From positions 1-64,000 of the forward strand of contig CAKULV010000006.1 in the NCBI GenBank assembly GCA_934667425.1: a stretch of 64,000 bases of DNA, written 5' to 3'. The notes beneath the pieces were generated by a model. That model saw nothing but the letters and a program-made list of their open reading frames with translations, was not told where the DNA came from and ran no database searches. Position 1 is the first letter of the stretch, and each line of letters opens with the position of its first letter. The position numbers and the translations under genes were made by a program. Origin of the DNA: an uncultured Kiritimatiellota bacterium. Lineage in GTDB: Bacteria > Verrucomicrobiota > Kiritimatiellia > RFP12 > UBA1067. Shown here piece by piece: positions 16,775 through 26,689 of this stretch.

Positions 16775-19549
16775 ATGTCTGTGCTATCGTTGCTTTTGGC
16801 CGTGGCGACGCTGTCGCTGAACGGGATCTGGGATTTCAAGTTTCTGCCGTCCGAGACGAACGATGCGTCGCGAGTCGCATGGTCAAAGATCGAGGTGCCG
16901 TCGAACTGGGAGATGCAGGGCTTCGGAACGCCGCGCTACGGAACGGACATAGAAGGCAAGTGCATCTCGGGCGAAGTCGGCGTCTACCGCCGCACGTTTG
17001 ACGTGCCGCAAGACTGGGGAGGTCGCCTTTTCCTGCGCTTTGACGGGGTGATGTTCGGCGCGTCCGTTACGATCAACGGACGGAAGGCGGCTGATTTCAT
17101 CACCTCTTACAACCGGCGGGAGTTTGACGTGACGGAGTTCCTGCGGCGCGACGCGCCGAATGAGATTGTGGTGCGGACGCACGGCTATCCGAAGGGGGCC
17201 GAGTTTGATACGCACGACGACTGGATCCTTCACGGAATATTCCGTGACGTCACGCTGGTAAGTCGCCCGGAGGTGCATCTGCGTGACTGGATCCTGACTA
17301 CGCGCCTTGACGGCGTCGATGCCGAGGTGAATGTGAGCGGTACGCTTACCGGCGCTGGCACGGTCGAGTGGTCGCTCGTTGCGCCCGACGGTCGGAAACT
17401 TGCCGTGGGAGAAGGGCTTGCCGCGCATCTGCGTGTCGAGCGGCCGCCGCTTTGGACGGCTGAGACGCCGCATCTTTGCCGTCTGGAAATGACCGTGAAG
17501 GACGCCGCCGGCGTGGTGACGGAATGTCTGACGGAACGTGTCGGACTTCGTGAGATCTCATGGGATGGGCGCATCTTTCGCGTGAACGGCAATCCGGTGA
17601 AGTTGCGCGGAGTTGATCATCATGATCTCTCGCCTGTCAACGGGCGGGCGATCACCGCCGAGGAACAGTTCCGAGACGTGCAGCTCATCAGGGCGGCGAA
17701 CTGCAATTTTATTCGTACGAGCCACTATCCTCCGTCCGTTGCCCTAATGGATGCCTGCGACGAGCTGGGCGTATATTTGATGGACGAGATCCCGTTTGGC
17801 TACGGGGATAGGCACCTTACGGACTCATCTTATGGTCCGCTGCTCATTGAACGTGCAGAGCTGACGCTGGAGCGCGACAAGAACCGTCCGTCCGTCGTCA
17901 TTTGGAGCGTTGGGAACGAGAACCCGATTACGGACATAATGCGTGCCGTGGCGCGGCGCGTGCGCGAGCTTGATCCGTCGCGACCGTGGTGCTTCCCGAT
18001 GCAGCCGAATGAGTTCAAGCGAAGCATTGCGAAGATGCCGCCGTCTGACTTCGGAGATCTTGTCAACTGGCACTACCCACTCATTTGCGGCAGCTTTGAT
18101 AAGATTCAGGCTGATTTGGATTCATTTGACCGTCCGTATCTCTTCGGCGAATATGCCCATGCCTATGGGACAGACTTCGGATATTTTGAGGACTACTGGA
18201 CGCGCCTATGGGATGACCCGGCTTTCGCTGGCGGTGGCGTTTGGATGTTTCAGGATCAGGGCATTTTGCGCAAGGCCTCGGATCTTACTGAGAATGCCCT
18301 AATGAATCAGACTTGGCCGGATGCCGAGCATATCTACGATACTTTCGGCAGTTACGGCACGGACGGCATCGTCTATTCGGACCGCACTCCACTGACCAGC
18401 TATTACGAAGTCCGAAAGGTATACACCCCCGTCGTTTGTGGCCGTGCATATCTGCCTTTCCCGTCTGGAATTGGAACGAACTGGTGGATTTCCGTTGAGA
18501 ACCGATACGATCACCTGCGGCTTGACCAGGCGGTTGAAGGTGAATGGCGCCTTCGGTTGGACCGTTCGATTGTGGCTTGCGGACGCCTGCCGGTGCCGCC
18601 GCTCGCGCCGCATGCCAAGGGTTTCTTGTGCTTGGACGGCGCACGACAGGAACTTGGCGATGCCTCGGTAATATGGCTTGAGGTTTTGTTCAGGAGCCGT
18701 GTGGAAGGGATGCGTGTCTACGAGAAGTCCTATGTGCTGACGGAAGCCTACGATAATGTTCGGAACGCGGCGCGAACGACGTTTGCTTTTGACTTGGCAA
18801 CGGGTTTGGTTCGGATTGGTGATGCGGACGGGCGGACTGTGTTGGGGAGCCCAATCTTGGCGCGGGTGGATCGCCGTTCGATGATCGGCAAGGATTCGCA
18901 TGTCGGCCATGTGCCGCCGCTTGTGCCGACTACAACGCGCATCGTCCATGAGTCTGAGGGACGGCTCGAACTTGCCGTCAGCTGGTCAAACTTGTCGGGC
19001 AGGGTGACGTTTGCCTCATCGGGAAAATCCGTGCGGATCGCGTACGAATTTCAGCCCATGCGCGAGATGGAGTTCGTCGAGGCTGGCCTTGCCTTCCGTC
19101 TACCGCGCGAGATGCGTCGATTTGACTGGGTGGGCGACGGTCCGTACGAGTCGTATCCGCATTGCTCGAAGTTGTCGGATTTTGGCATATGGTCGCTCGA
19201 TCGCGATGATCTATACTTCCCCGGCAACCGTGCGAATGTGCGCGTGGCGGCGGCTTCCTTCCGGCAAGGGCCTGGGCTATTGTTGTTGCCAATGGTTCCC
19301 GCGAATGTCGTTTTTGAGCGTGATGAATACTCGGCTCTCATCGGACACAATGCGCATGTTGGCGGCAAGGGTGCAAAGTTCCGTCCTCCAGTCGGTCTCC
19401 GCACGTTCAAGAAGGGCGAGCGGCTGTCCGGGTCGTTCGATCTCCTTGCCGTCCCATCGGAGCGGCCACATGCCGTAAAGTCCCTTTTGGGAGAACCTAC
19501 TTACCTTTCGCCGTTCCGTCCGTTCCACGCGGTATACGATCAGCAATAG
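16775..19549 (+). CDS. GH2-family beta-galactosidase-like glycosidase
   Basis: This 924-residue protein has a short signal-like N-terminus (MSVLSLLLAVATLS), a sugar-binding jelly roll starting LNGIWDFKFLPSE, immunoglobulin-like domains to about residue 255, and the GH2 TIM barrel (FRVNGNPVKLRGVDHHDLSP, RTSHYPPS). The catalytic acid/base is Glu382 in WSVGNENP; the nucleophile is Glu459 in LFGEYAHAYG. The C-terminal beta-sandwich (about 640-920) is of the LacZ type. It should remove beta-galactosyl or related residues. I start at 16775, 13 bases after the GH127 stop; an in-frame upstream ATG at 16697 lies inside GH127. It converges with regulator 3. Confidence 0.9.
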   Translation: MSVLSLLLAVATLSLNGIWDFKFLPSETNDASRVAWSKIEVPSNWEMQGFGTPRYGTDIEGKCISGEVGVYRRTFDVPQDWGGRLFLRFDGVMFGASVTINGRKAADFITSYNRREFDVTEFLRRDAPNEIVVRTHGYPKGAEFDTHDDWILHGIFRDVTLVSRPEVHLRDWILTTRLDGVDAEVNVSGTLTGAGTVEWSLVAPDGRKLAVGEGLAAHLRVERPPLWTAETPHLCRLEMTVKDAAGVVTECLTERVGLREISWDGRIFRVNGNPVKLRGVDHHDLSPVNGRAITAEEQFRDVQLIRAANCNFIRTSHYPPSVALMDACDELGVYLMDEIPFGYGDRHLTDSSYGPLLIERAELTLERDKNRPSVVIWSVGNENPITDIMRAVARRVRELDPSRPWCFPMQPNEFKRSIAKMPPSDFGDLVNWHYPLICGSFDKIQADLDSFDRPYLFGEYAHAYGTDFGYFEDYWTRLWDDPAFAGGGVWMFQDQGILRKASDLTENALMNQTWPDAEHIYDTFGSYGTDGIVYSDRTPLTSYYEVRKVYTPVVCGRAYLPFPSGIGTNWWISVENRYDHLRLDQAVEGEWRLRLDRSIVACGRLPVPPLAPHAKGFLCLDGARQELGDASVIWLEVLFRSRVEGMRVYEKSYVLTEAYDNVRNAARTTFAFDLATGLVRIGDADGRTVLGSPILARVDRRSMIGKDSHVGHVPPLVPTTTRIVHESEGRLELAVSWSNLSGRVTFASSGKSVRIAYEFQPMREMEFVEAGLAFRLPREMRRFDWVGDGPYESYPHCSKLSDFGIWSLDRDDLYFPGNRANVRVAAASFRQGPGLLLLPMVPANVVFERDEYSALIGHNAHVGGKGAKFRPPVGLRTFKKGERLSGSFDLLAVPSERPHAVKSLLGEPTYLSPFRPFHAVYDQQ

Positions 19550-19573
19550 GCGCGGGTTGTTTTGCGGCGCGGC

Positions 19574-20767
19574 CTAATGCGCACGGGACTTTCTGAACGA
19601 CAGGGGAGTCTGCCCGTAGAGCTCCCGGAAGCGCAGCGACAGGTGCGATACGCTGGTGAAGCCGCATTCCGCGGCGATGTCAGTGATAGGCTTGTCGGTG
19701 GCGAGCAGCATTTCGGCGGCCGTGTCGACCATGATCCTGCGCACCTCTGCGCCAAGCGTTGTCCCAAGCGCGTTCCGCGTGCGCATCTGGAGAAGCCGTT
19801 TGGAGTAGCTTATGCCTTTCGCGATGGCCTCGACGGATGCGCCTGACGAGAGGTTCTTGCGGGCCCAGACAAGGGCGCGGGCAACGAACGGGTCCTCCAC
19901 GGCGTTGGTGTCGGTCGATGCGCGGCAGACTACGTGCGTGTGCGCGGTCCTGATCGCCTTGTTGCCCGGATGCCCCTTGAAAAGCTCGTCGAGAGCGCGC
20001 CCGCACGCATATCCGAGCGATCGGTCCTGCGTGGGGATGCTCGAGAGCGCCGGCGAAGAGGTCTCGCAGATGAGTTCATCGTCATCCACGCCGAGGACGG
20101 CGACGTGCGACGGCACGTCTATGCCTGCGGCGTCCGCAGCGGTGAGGACCTGCCTCGCCCGGATGTCATGCGCCGCAAAGAGCGCCGTCGGACGCGGCAG
20201 CGTCTTGAGCCATTTGACGAGTCGGGTCATCTCCAGCGCGAAATCGGCGCGTTCCTCTTCCGGGAGGTTCGGATATGCGCGGCACGTCATGCCGCTTTCG
20301 CGCAGCCGCTCCCTGAAGCCGTGCAGGCGGAGGCGGCTCCATGGCGTGATCTCGGCGGTGCCAACGAAGGCGAACGACCTGAAGTGCAGGGACAGGAAGT
20401 GCTCTGCGGCGGTCCGTCCCTCGCGGGCGTGGTCGTTCACGAACGTTACGATGCGCGGATGCGTGCGGATCGGCGAATGCGGCGAGAGGAACGGCTCGAT
20501 AAGCACGGTCGGCAGCCGGGCGGAAATGAACTGCCGCCGCGTAGACGGGGTGTTTATGTAGGCGATGACCCCGTCGCACTTCCAGCCATGGAAATCCCTG
20601 AGCCGCTGCCGCACGAATCCGCCGAGATCCAACTGAACGCGCCAATCGCTTCCGTGCCGCTCGCGCACGTAGCCCAGTATGCCTTCAAGTTTGCCCCTTT
20701 GCGTGTGCGTGTCTGTCGGCATCGAAACGAGGATGCGCCGTGTGCATCGTGTGCATGTGGTTGACAT
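19574..20767 (-). CDS. XylR-type regulator (LacI-like ligand domain + AraC HTH), no. 3
   Basis: This 397-residue protein carries a LacI-like ligand domain (about residues 25-285; KCDGVIAYINTP, ALFAAHDIRARQVL, VAVLGVDDDELICETSSPAL) and an AraC double helix-turn-helix (about 295-395; VEAIAKGISYSKRLLQMR, ITDIAAECGFTSVSHLSLRF). It is divergent from the large GH50-like fusion gene, which it most likely controls. The start at 20767 sits 7 bases from an extended -10. A longer start at 20863 would run through this promoter; a start 15 codons inside (MPTDTHTQ) is also possible. Confidence 0.88.
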   Translation of the reverse strand: MSTTCTRCTRRILVSMPTDTHTQRGKLEGILGYVRERHGSDWRVQLDLGGFVRQRLRDFHGWKCDGVIAYINTPSTRRQFISARLPTVLIEPFLSPHSPIRTHPRIVTFVNDHAREGRTAAEHFLSLHFRSFAFVGTAEITPWSRLRLHGFRERLRESGMTCRAYPNLPEEERADFALEMTRLVKWLKTLPRPTALFAAHDIRARQVLTAADAAGIDVPSHVAVLGVDDDELICETSSPALSSIPTQDRSLGYACGRALDELFKGHPGNKAIRTAHTHVVCRASTDTNAVEDPFVARALVWARKNLSSGASVEAIAKGISYSKRLLQMRTRNALGTTLGAEVRRIMVDTAAEMLLATDKPITDIAAECGFTSVSHLSLRFRELYGQTPLSFRKSRAH

Positions 20768-20774
20768 GGCGGCT

Positions 20775-20783
20775 ATTCTACCA
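20775..20783 (-). promoter_or_regulatory. Extended -10 promoter of regulator 3, predicted leaderless
   Basis: On the minus strand TGG-TAGAAT ends 7 bases before the ATG at 20767. No -35 box is found at standard spacing. Confidence 0.5.
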
Positions 20784-20863
20784 AAAGCAGGGCGGCCGGC
20801 GGGCCTGCTTCGCGAATTTGATGTTTTTGAGGTCAGTGTGGTTATGGCGCGGCATCGCATCAT

Positions 20864-20873
20864 GTGATAAATT
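20864..20873 (+). promoter_or_regulatory. Possible -10 region of the GH50-like fusion gene
   Basis: TGATAAATT-like sequence at 20866-20873, with TGT before it, lies 7-9 bases before the ATG at 20881. It fits the leaderless pattern seen at neighbouring genes, but the hexamer match is weak. Confidence 0.3.
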
Positions 20874-20880
20874 TACCGCC

Positions 20881-23800
20881 ATGTGGAAGAAAGAATTTAA
20901 TCTGTTCGTGATGTTGTCGTGCGCATTCGGGCTGGCGTGGGCCTTGACGGGTGAGGCGTCCGCGGTCGAAGCCATGAGGGTTTCGGCGTTCGGCGTCGCG
21001 ACGGCCTCAACGGATGCGGGGCCGCTATACCGCGTCCGGCTCGGCGCACCGCGTCCGGGCGCATGGTCGGGGCTTCGGCTTGACTTCCCCGCGCCGCGCG
21101 ACCTCTCGTCGGTCGGGCTGGTTCGCGCAAACCTCACCAACGAGACCGACCGCTCTGTGCGGGTGTACTGCAAGCTCAGGGCCGACACCTTGCAGGGGCG
21201 CATTCCAGAGTGCTATCTCGACCTCCCTCCGAATGCGTGCCGCATGATGAGTTTGCCGATCTTTGCCGAGCGCTGGATGCTGGATCGCGATCTCGGGCTC
21301 AAGGCTCTCAAGCGCGGTCCGGGTGTCGGGAAGGTCGCGTCGTACGACGTGACGAAGACGCGTGGATTCGTCTTCTACACCGAGCCAAGCGTCGGCGACT
21401 GCGCGTTCGGCGTGTCGAACTTCACGCTCGTCTCGTCCGACGGCCTCGGCGGCGCAGTGCAGCTGAAGGCCGACTCGTTTCTGCCGTGGGTGGACGGCTT
21501 CGGGCAGGGCAACTTCACCGACTGGCGGGGGAAGGCCCATTCCGTAGACGACCTGAAGGCGGCGGCGATGCGCGAGACGGCAGAGCTCTCGTCCAGCTCC
21601 CCCGGGATTCCGCAGGCCGACCGCTTCGGCGGCTGGGAGGGCGGCCCGAAGCTGAAGGCGACGGGCTTCTTCCGCACGGAGAAGGTCGGCGGCAAGTGGT
21701 GGATAGTCGATCCTGACGGGCGCCTCTTCTTCTCGCACGGCGTTGGGCATTACGCCATGCGCCAGCCCACGGGCATCTCAAAGCGCGAGGAGTATTTCGA
21801 GTCTCTGCCGCCGGACAAGGGAGAGGCGCGTCCGTTCTATGCAACGCTGACGGAGCCGGCCTTCATGGGCTTTTACGGGAAGCCGGAAAACCTCCCCTGC
21901 CGCACGTTCGACTTCTATGGCTGGAATCTCTTCCGCAAATACGGGGAAGACTGGCGCACGCGCGACCGCGAGATGGCCCACCGCCGCGCACGCGCCTGGG
22001 GCCTCAACACGCTCTCGTCTGGCCAGAGCGAGGACGCCCGGTCGGGCGCGTCGAGGATCCCCTACACGGTCACAATCTCCACGAAGGCGCGACCCATCGC
22101 CGGGGCCAAGGGCTACTGGGGCTCGCTGACCGACTTCTTCTCGCCCGAGTTCGAGGCGAGGGTCCGCAAGGCCGTAGGGGAGAAGCGCGCGGCGGGGACG
22201 AACGAGTATTGCCTCGGATGGTTTTCGGACAACGAGCAGTCGTGGGGGTATTCGGGTGCCGCGCTCGGCCGCGCCGTCCTGGCCTCGCCCGACGACCAGC
22301 CGGCAAAGGTCGAGTTCCTTCGCAGATTGGGCGCGAAAGGGATCCCCGCGACGGATGTGCCGGAGGCCGAGCTGGAGGCCTTCGGCGCGGCGCTTGCGGA
22401 GAGGTACTATTCTACCGTTCGCGCGGCGATCAAGGAAGTCGCCCCGAATGCACTCTACCTTGGCGATCGCATCGCCTGGGCCTTCCCTGACGTCTATCGC
22501 GCCGCGTCGCGCCACGTCGACATCCTGTCGGTCAACGTCTACGACTACACGCCGTCAGTCGATCTGCCGACGGGCTCTGCGGACTGCCCGATGGTAGCGA
22601 GCGAGTTCCACTTCGGCTGCTATGAGCCCGGCTTCTTCTATGCGGGGCTCATCCCAGTGGCGAGCCAGCAGGCGCGGGCCGATGCGTACCGGCGTTACGT
22701 GGAGGCGGCGCTGGACCATCCTCGCTATGTCGGCACGCACTGGTTCATGTGGTACGACTGCCCCACGTCGGGCGCGACATGGGGCGGCAACGCCAATGCG
22801 CAGTGCGGTTTCGTCAGCATCGCGGACGTGCCGTACCGCGAGCTGACCGACGCCGTCCGGGCGACGGCCGCGGAAATGTATCCGCGTCGCTACGGGAAGG
22901 CTGCCGAAGCCGCCGGCGGGCCTTTCAACCATGGTCGAATCCCCGCGCATCCGGACGTTGTCAACCCCGTGCCGGGGCAGGATCGCGGCAACTCTTCTGC
23001 GGCCGGCAATCCAGGGGCGCGGGAAGCCGTCCCGCCGACAAAGGTCATGCTGTTCTTCGACACCGAGGACTACACTTGCGACCGCGCGAACGATCCGATT
23101 CGCGACATCGCGCACATCCTGACGGCTGAGGGCGTGCGCGGCAACTTCAACATCGTCGGCTATCTCGCGCTGCGTCTCGTAGAGCTGCGCCGCTTCGATG
23201 TCATCGACGCCCTGAAGCCGCACGTGCTCGGCACGCAGACGCTCTATCACACCCGCCATCCCGACATCGCGGAGCTCGGGGACGACCCCGATTACGCCCG
23301 GTCGTACCGGCGCACGATGATTGACGAGGCGCGCGGCATCGGCATGATAGAGGCCGTGTTAGGCGAGGATCGCTGCCTCTTCGCCTGTCCGCCCGGCAAC
23401 TCGCTCTCTCCGGCGGCGTTTGACGCATACTCCGACATGGGCATCATAATCAACGCGGGCACAGGCTTCTACGGCACGAAAAAGGCTGACGGCTCCTACT
23501 GGCGGCAGATGCTGATGCGCTCGGACGGGAAGGCGCTCGGGCTCTGGTACTTCAACCAGATCCACGTGCCGTACTATCAGGGCTTCGGCATCCAGAACGA
23601 CCTGATGCCGGGTTCGGACGAGAAGTACAGGAACCTCCCGAAGACGCTGGACGATCTCTCCCGCTGGGATTTCGTAGCGCTGTACATGCACCCGATGATG
23701 GCCGTGAAGACGCAGTACTGGGACGCCATCAACTACCGCGGCGGCAACAACGTCGAATGGCGGAAGTGGAAGCCCGCGCCCGACCGCGACCCTGCTGACA

Positions 23801-24411
23801 CGGCCGTATACTATGAGCGTCTGCGCGCTCTCATCCGCGCGATCAAGTCCGACGGGCGCTTCGAGTTCAGCGACCTTGAGGCATACACGAAGACCTTCCG
23901 CGCCCGGAAGACGATCGGCGCGTCTGACCTACCGGCGATCCGCACGGCCCTGCTGAGGGACTTCGGAAGCATTCGAGAGCCGAGCTGGTCGGTCGCGGAC
24001 TGCTTCCAGGCGGCGGCGCGTCTCCTGCGTGGCGAGAGGGAATATCGGCCGGGCAAGGTCTACGGCTTCTTGCAGCCGCCGAAGGGGGTGTCGGCACCCG
24101 TTGACGTGGAAGCCGCCGACCTTCGCACGGCCGCCCAGGCGCTCGATCTCTCGACCTTCCTGCCGCCGGAGATACGCGTTGGGACCATTGCCATCGGCCC
24201 GGCGGATTTCCTCTATGCAGCGCTTGACGTTCTCGTCACGGGCGCGGAGTCTGTGCGCGTGACGCCGCGCGAGCAGCTTGGCTCATTCCGCGACATCGAC
24301 GTATTTGAGCGCTTCCGCATGGGCGGAACCTGGATGCACTCGCCTGAATTCAAGGACGCCTACCTGACGGATAGACTTCGCCTTCAGTTGTGGACACTGC
24401 GGTTTGAATGA
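20881..24411 (+). CDS. GH50-like glycosidase fused to a NodB-like deacetylase domain
   Basis: This 1176-residue secreted protein has a signal peptide (residues 1-25), an N-terminal beta-sandwich (about 30-240) and a GH50/beta-agarase-like TIM barrel (about 255-690). The barrel starts ADRFGGWEGGPKLKATGFFR; the likely acid/base is Glu452 in FSDNEQSW and the nucleophile Glu575 in ASEFHFGCYE. A low-complexity linker (about 690-718) leads to a NodB/polysaccharide-deacetylase-like domain (about 719-1010) starting KVMLFFDTEDYTC, with PHVLGTQTLYHTRHPD where a CE4 His motif belongs. The first His of HxxxH is Gln here, so esterase activity is uncertain. A C-terminal region of about 165 residues is unassigned. 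The stop overlaps no gene; DUF4838 gene B follows 16 bases later. Confidence 0.82.
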   Translation: MWKKEFNLFVMLSCAFGLAWALTGEASAVEAMRVSAFGVATASTDAGPLYRVRLGAPRPGAWSGLRLDFPAPRDLSSVGLVRANLTNETDRSVRVYCKLRADTLQGRIPECYLDLPPNACRMMSLPIFAERWMLDRDLGLKALKRGPGVGKVASYDVTKTRGFVFYTEPSVGDCAFGVSNFTLVSSDGLGGAVQLKADSFLPWVDGFGQGNFTDWRGKAHSVDDLKAAAMRETAELSSSSPGIPQADRFGGWEGGPKLKATGFFRTEKVGGKWWIVDPDGRLFFSHGVGHYAMRQPTGISKREEYFESLPPDKGEARPFYATLTEPAFMGFYGKPENLPCRTFDFYGWNLFRKYGEDWRTRDREMAHRRARAWGLNTLSSGQSEDARSGASRIPYTVTISTKARPIAGAKGYWGSLTDFFSPEFEARVRKAVGEKRAAGTNEYCLGWFSDNEQSWGYSGAALGRAVLASPDDQPAKVEFLRRLGAKGIPATDVPEAELEAFGAALAERYYSTVRAAIKEVAPNALYLGDRIAWAFPDVYRAASRHVDILSVNVYDYTPSVDLPTGSADCPMVASEFHFGCYEPGFFYAGLIPVASQQARADAYRRYVEAALDHPRYVGTHWFMWYDCPTSGATWGGNANAQCGFVSIADVPYRELTDAVRATAAEMYPRRYGKAAEAAGGPFNHGRIPAHPDVVNPVPGQDRGNSSAAGNPGAREAVPPTKVMLFFDTEDYTCDRANDPIRDIAHILTAEGVRGNFNIVGYLALRLVELRRFDVIDALKPHVLGTQTLYHTRHPDIAELGDDPDYARSYRRTMIDEARGIGMIEAVLGEDRCLFACPPGNSLSPAAFDAYSDMGIIINAGTGFYGTKKADGSYWRQMLMRSDGKALGLWYFNQIHVPYYQGFGIQNDLMPGSDEKYRNLPKTLDDLSRWDFVALYMHPMMAVKTQYWDAINYRGGNNVEWRKWKPAPDRDPADTAVYYERLRALIRAIKSDGRFEFSDLEAYTKTFRARKTIGASDLPAIRTALLRDFGSIREPSWSVADCFQAAARLLRGEREYRPGKVYGFLQPPKGVSAPVDVEAADLRTAAQALDLSTFLPPEIRVGTIAIGPADFLYAALDVLVTGAESVRVTPREQLGSFRDIDVFERFRMGGTWMHSPEFKDAYLTDRLRLQLWTLRFE

Positions 24412-24427
24412 ACGGAGCGCCTCGCGA

Positions 24428-26689
24428 ATGAAACGGATCCCCCTGGCATTTCTCTCCCTGTGCATCGCCGGCTACGCGTCGGCGTCGGACGTTGCGCTGT
24501 CTCCGGTGACGGGCGAGATCGTCGTCCCGACGGGGGCCGTGAAGTCCGTCGCGTTCGCCGCCGGGGAGCTGAACGCCATCCTCGCGCGCGCGTTCGGCGC
24601 ACCGCTGCCGGTCGTGCGCACGCCGACGGCGGGCAGGCTTTCCGTCGTTCTGGGCGACTGCGCCGAGGCCCGCGCGGCGGGTATCGACGTCGCCGCGCTT
24701 GCGCATGACGCCTTTACGGTGAAGGTCACGCCGACGCGCGTGTTCATCGCCGGGCGCGACGATCCGGCGCTCGACCTGAAGGATCGCCTGGCGAACGCCG
24801 ACCGCCACGGGTGCACTGCCGGCGACGGCGAGCGCGCGACGCTCTTCGGCGTCTACGCGTTCCTTGAGCGCCATTTCGGCGTGCGGTTCTACTTCCCCGG
24901 CGACCTCGGCACGATCGTGCCCAAGGCGTCCGTCGTGCGCCTGCCGATTGGATGCGAGACGAAGGGGCCGATCTTCACGGTGCGCAGCATCTACTACAAC
25001 GGGGACGGCGCGGTCCCCGGCGAGACGGATCGTCGGCGCGCGGCGGGCTGGAAGGCCCTGTCCGGGCTGCGCCTCCGTCTGCAGACGCAGTCCGTGCCCT
25101 GCTGCCACGGCCAGCGCGGCTTTTCGTTCCCCGAGCGCTTCCACAAGACCCACCCCGAGTACTTCGCGCTCGTCCGGCGCGACGGGCGGCTCGTGCGCGA
25201 CGTCGCCGAACAAATCAAGTCGGACTTTGACGTTCAGATGTGCCACACGTCGGGCCTCTGGGACGAGATGTACGCGGACTGCAAGGCCTATCTCTCGGGC
25301 CGGCCCGCCGCGTTGCGCGGCATCCGCCCGTACCGGGGGCACAATGCGGACGGCTGGAACCGCAACTGCGTCGGGAAGTTCATCGACGTCATGCCGCAGG
25401 ACGGCATGCCCCAGTGCCTATGCGCGAACTGCCAGCGCACCTACGACAAGTCGTCCCGGAACTTCGCGACGGACCTCATCTGGGGCAACACCGCCAAGCT
25501 TGCCAACCGGCTGAAGGCGGCCGGGTTCGATGACTTCGTCCTGACGCAGATGGCCTATCCGCCGTATCGGGACGTCCCGAAGTTCGACCTGCCTCCGAAC
25601 ATTTGGGTCATGGTGGCGGAGATGGGGCCATGGGGCGTGGTGCGGAAGGGCAAGACGGACGGCGAGATCGACGAAGTCCGGCGCTGGGCGGAGAAGCTCG
25701 GGCACAAGGTATGGATGTGGACGTACCCGAGCAAGTTCGGCGCGAAGGCGACGCCGGGCGCGCCCGACATGGCGCCGCGCGCGTGGGCGCGCTACTTCAA
25801 GAGGACGGTTCCCTATTCCTACGGCGCGTTCTGCGAGAGCGAGTGCGAGAAGACGATCTTCCACTACCTGAACTACTACCTGTTCTCGCGCGTCGCCTGG
25901 GAGGAGGAGGTCGACGTCGAGGCCGTGCTGGACGAGCACTTCCGCCTCATGTTCGGCGCGGCCGCCACGGAGATGGCGCGGTTCTACGACGACTTGGAGC
26001 GGAAATGGACGAGGGAAGTGCTCTTCCGCTGGTTTGACGGCAAGGAGGGCGACGAGTTCTGCGTCTCATCCGACGTGCGCCTGTGGCGTCAGGTCTATAC
26101 GCCTGCCGTGCGGGCGGAGTGGACGCGGCTTTTTGAACAGGCGGAGGCCAAGGTCGCCGGCGACTCCGATTCGCTTGCTCGCGTCCGCTTCATCCGCCAT
26201 GAGTTCCTCGACTACCTCAAGTCGGTCGGCGAGGCGTTCGACCGCGCGGCCGAACCGGAGCGGGCGCGTGCGCGTTTCCGCGCACTGTCGCCGGCGGCGA
26301 ACCTGATTCCGCCTCAGACGGAGCCACGGCATCTCGTCGTCACCAACTTCGCGCAGTGGGCGCAGGTGCGGCATTCGCTTCAGGGCAAGGTCAAGCCCGG
26401 CACGCGCTATCGCCTCTCGGCCCTGATCCGCCTTAAGGACGCGAAGCCGGAAGGGCCGCACCCCAACGGCTGCTGCTTCTTCGCATGCCATGCCGGCGGC
26501 TGGCGGTGGTTCCCGGGACGGCAGGCCGCCTTCTGCGGGACTCTCGACTGGACGCACGTTTCCTATGCGTTCAAGACTCCGGACGTGCTGAAGACGGACG
26601 TGGAAGACGCCGTCTCCTTCCAGTTCGGCCGCGGCACAGGCGAGGCCTGGATCGACTGCTTCTCCATAGAGGAGGTGAATGACCGATGA
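24428..26689 (+). CDS. DUF4838-domain secreted protein B with C-terminal CBM-like domain
   Basis: This 753-residue protein has a signal peptide (MKRIPLAFLSLCIAGYASAS), an accessory domain (about 25-150), and a DUF4838 region (about 160-450; LFGVYAFLERHFGVRFYFPG, MPQDGMPQCLCANCQRTYD, WVMVAEMGPWG). A C-terminal beta-sandwich (about 630-750; KPGTRYRLSALIRL to GEAWIDCFSIEEV) resembles CBM4/9-type carbohydrate-binding modules. It is a paralogue of protein A in general layout. I start at 24428; a TTG at 24404 inside the previous gene is less likely. Its stop overlaps the next start (ATGA at 26686), so it is coupled to the glycosidase behind it. Confidence 0.83.
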   Translation: MKRIPLAFLSLCIAGYASASDVALSPVTGEIVVPTGAVKSVAFAAGELNAILARAFGAPLPVVRTPTAGRLSVVLGDCAEARAAGIDVAALAHDAFTVKVTPTRVFIAGRDDPALDLKDRLANADRHGCTAGDGERATLFGVYAFLERHFGVRFYFPGDLGTIVPKASVVRLPIGCETKGPIFTVRSIYYNGDGAVPGETDRRRAAGWKALSGLRLRLQTQSVPCCHGQRGFSFPERFHKTHPEYFALVRRDGRLVRDVAEQIKSDFDVQMCHTSGLWDEMYADCKAYLSGRPAALRGIRPYRGHNADGWNRNCVGKFIDVMPQDGMPQCLCANCQRTYDKSSRNFATDLIWGNTAKLANRLKAAGFDDFVLTQMAYPPYRDVPKFDLPPNIWVMVAEMGPWGVVRKGKTDGEIDEVRRWAEKLGHKVWMWTYPSKFGAKATPGAPDMAPRAWARYFKRTVPYSYGAFCESECEKTIFHYLNYYLFSRVAWEEEVDVEAVLDEHFRLMFGAAATEMARFYDDLERKWTREVLFRWFDGKEGDEFCVSSDVRLWRQVYTPAVRAEWTRLFEQAEAKVAGDSDSLARVRFIRHEFLDYLKSVGEAFDRAAEPERARARFRALSPAANLIPPQTEPRHLVVTNFAQWAQVRHSLQGKVKPGTRYRLSALIRLKDAKPEGPHPNGCCFFACHAGGWRWFPGRQAAFCGTLDWTHVSYAFKTPDVLKTDVEDAVSFQFGRGTGEAWIDCFSIEEVNDR

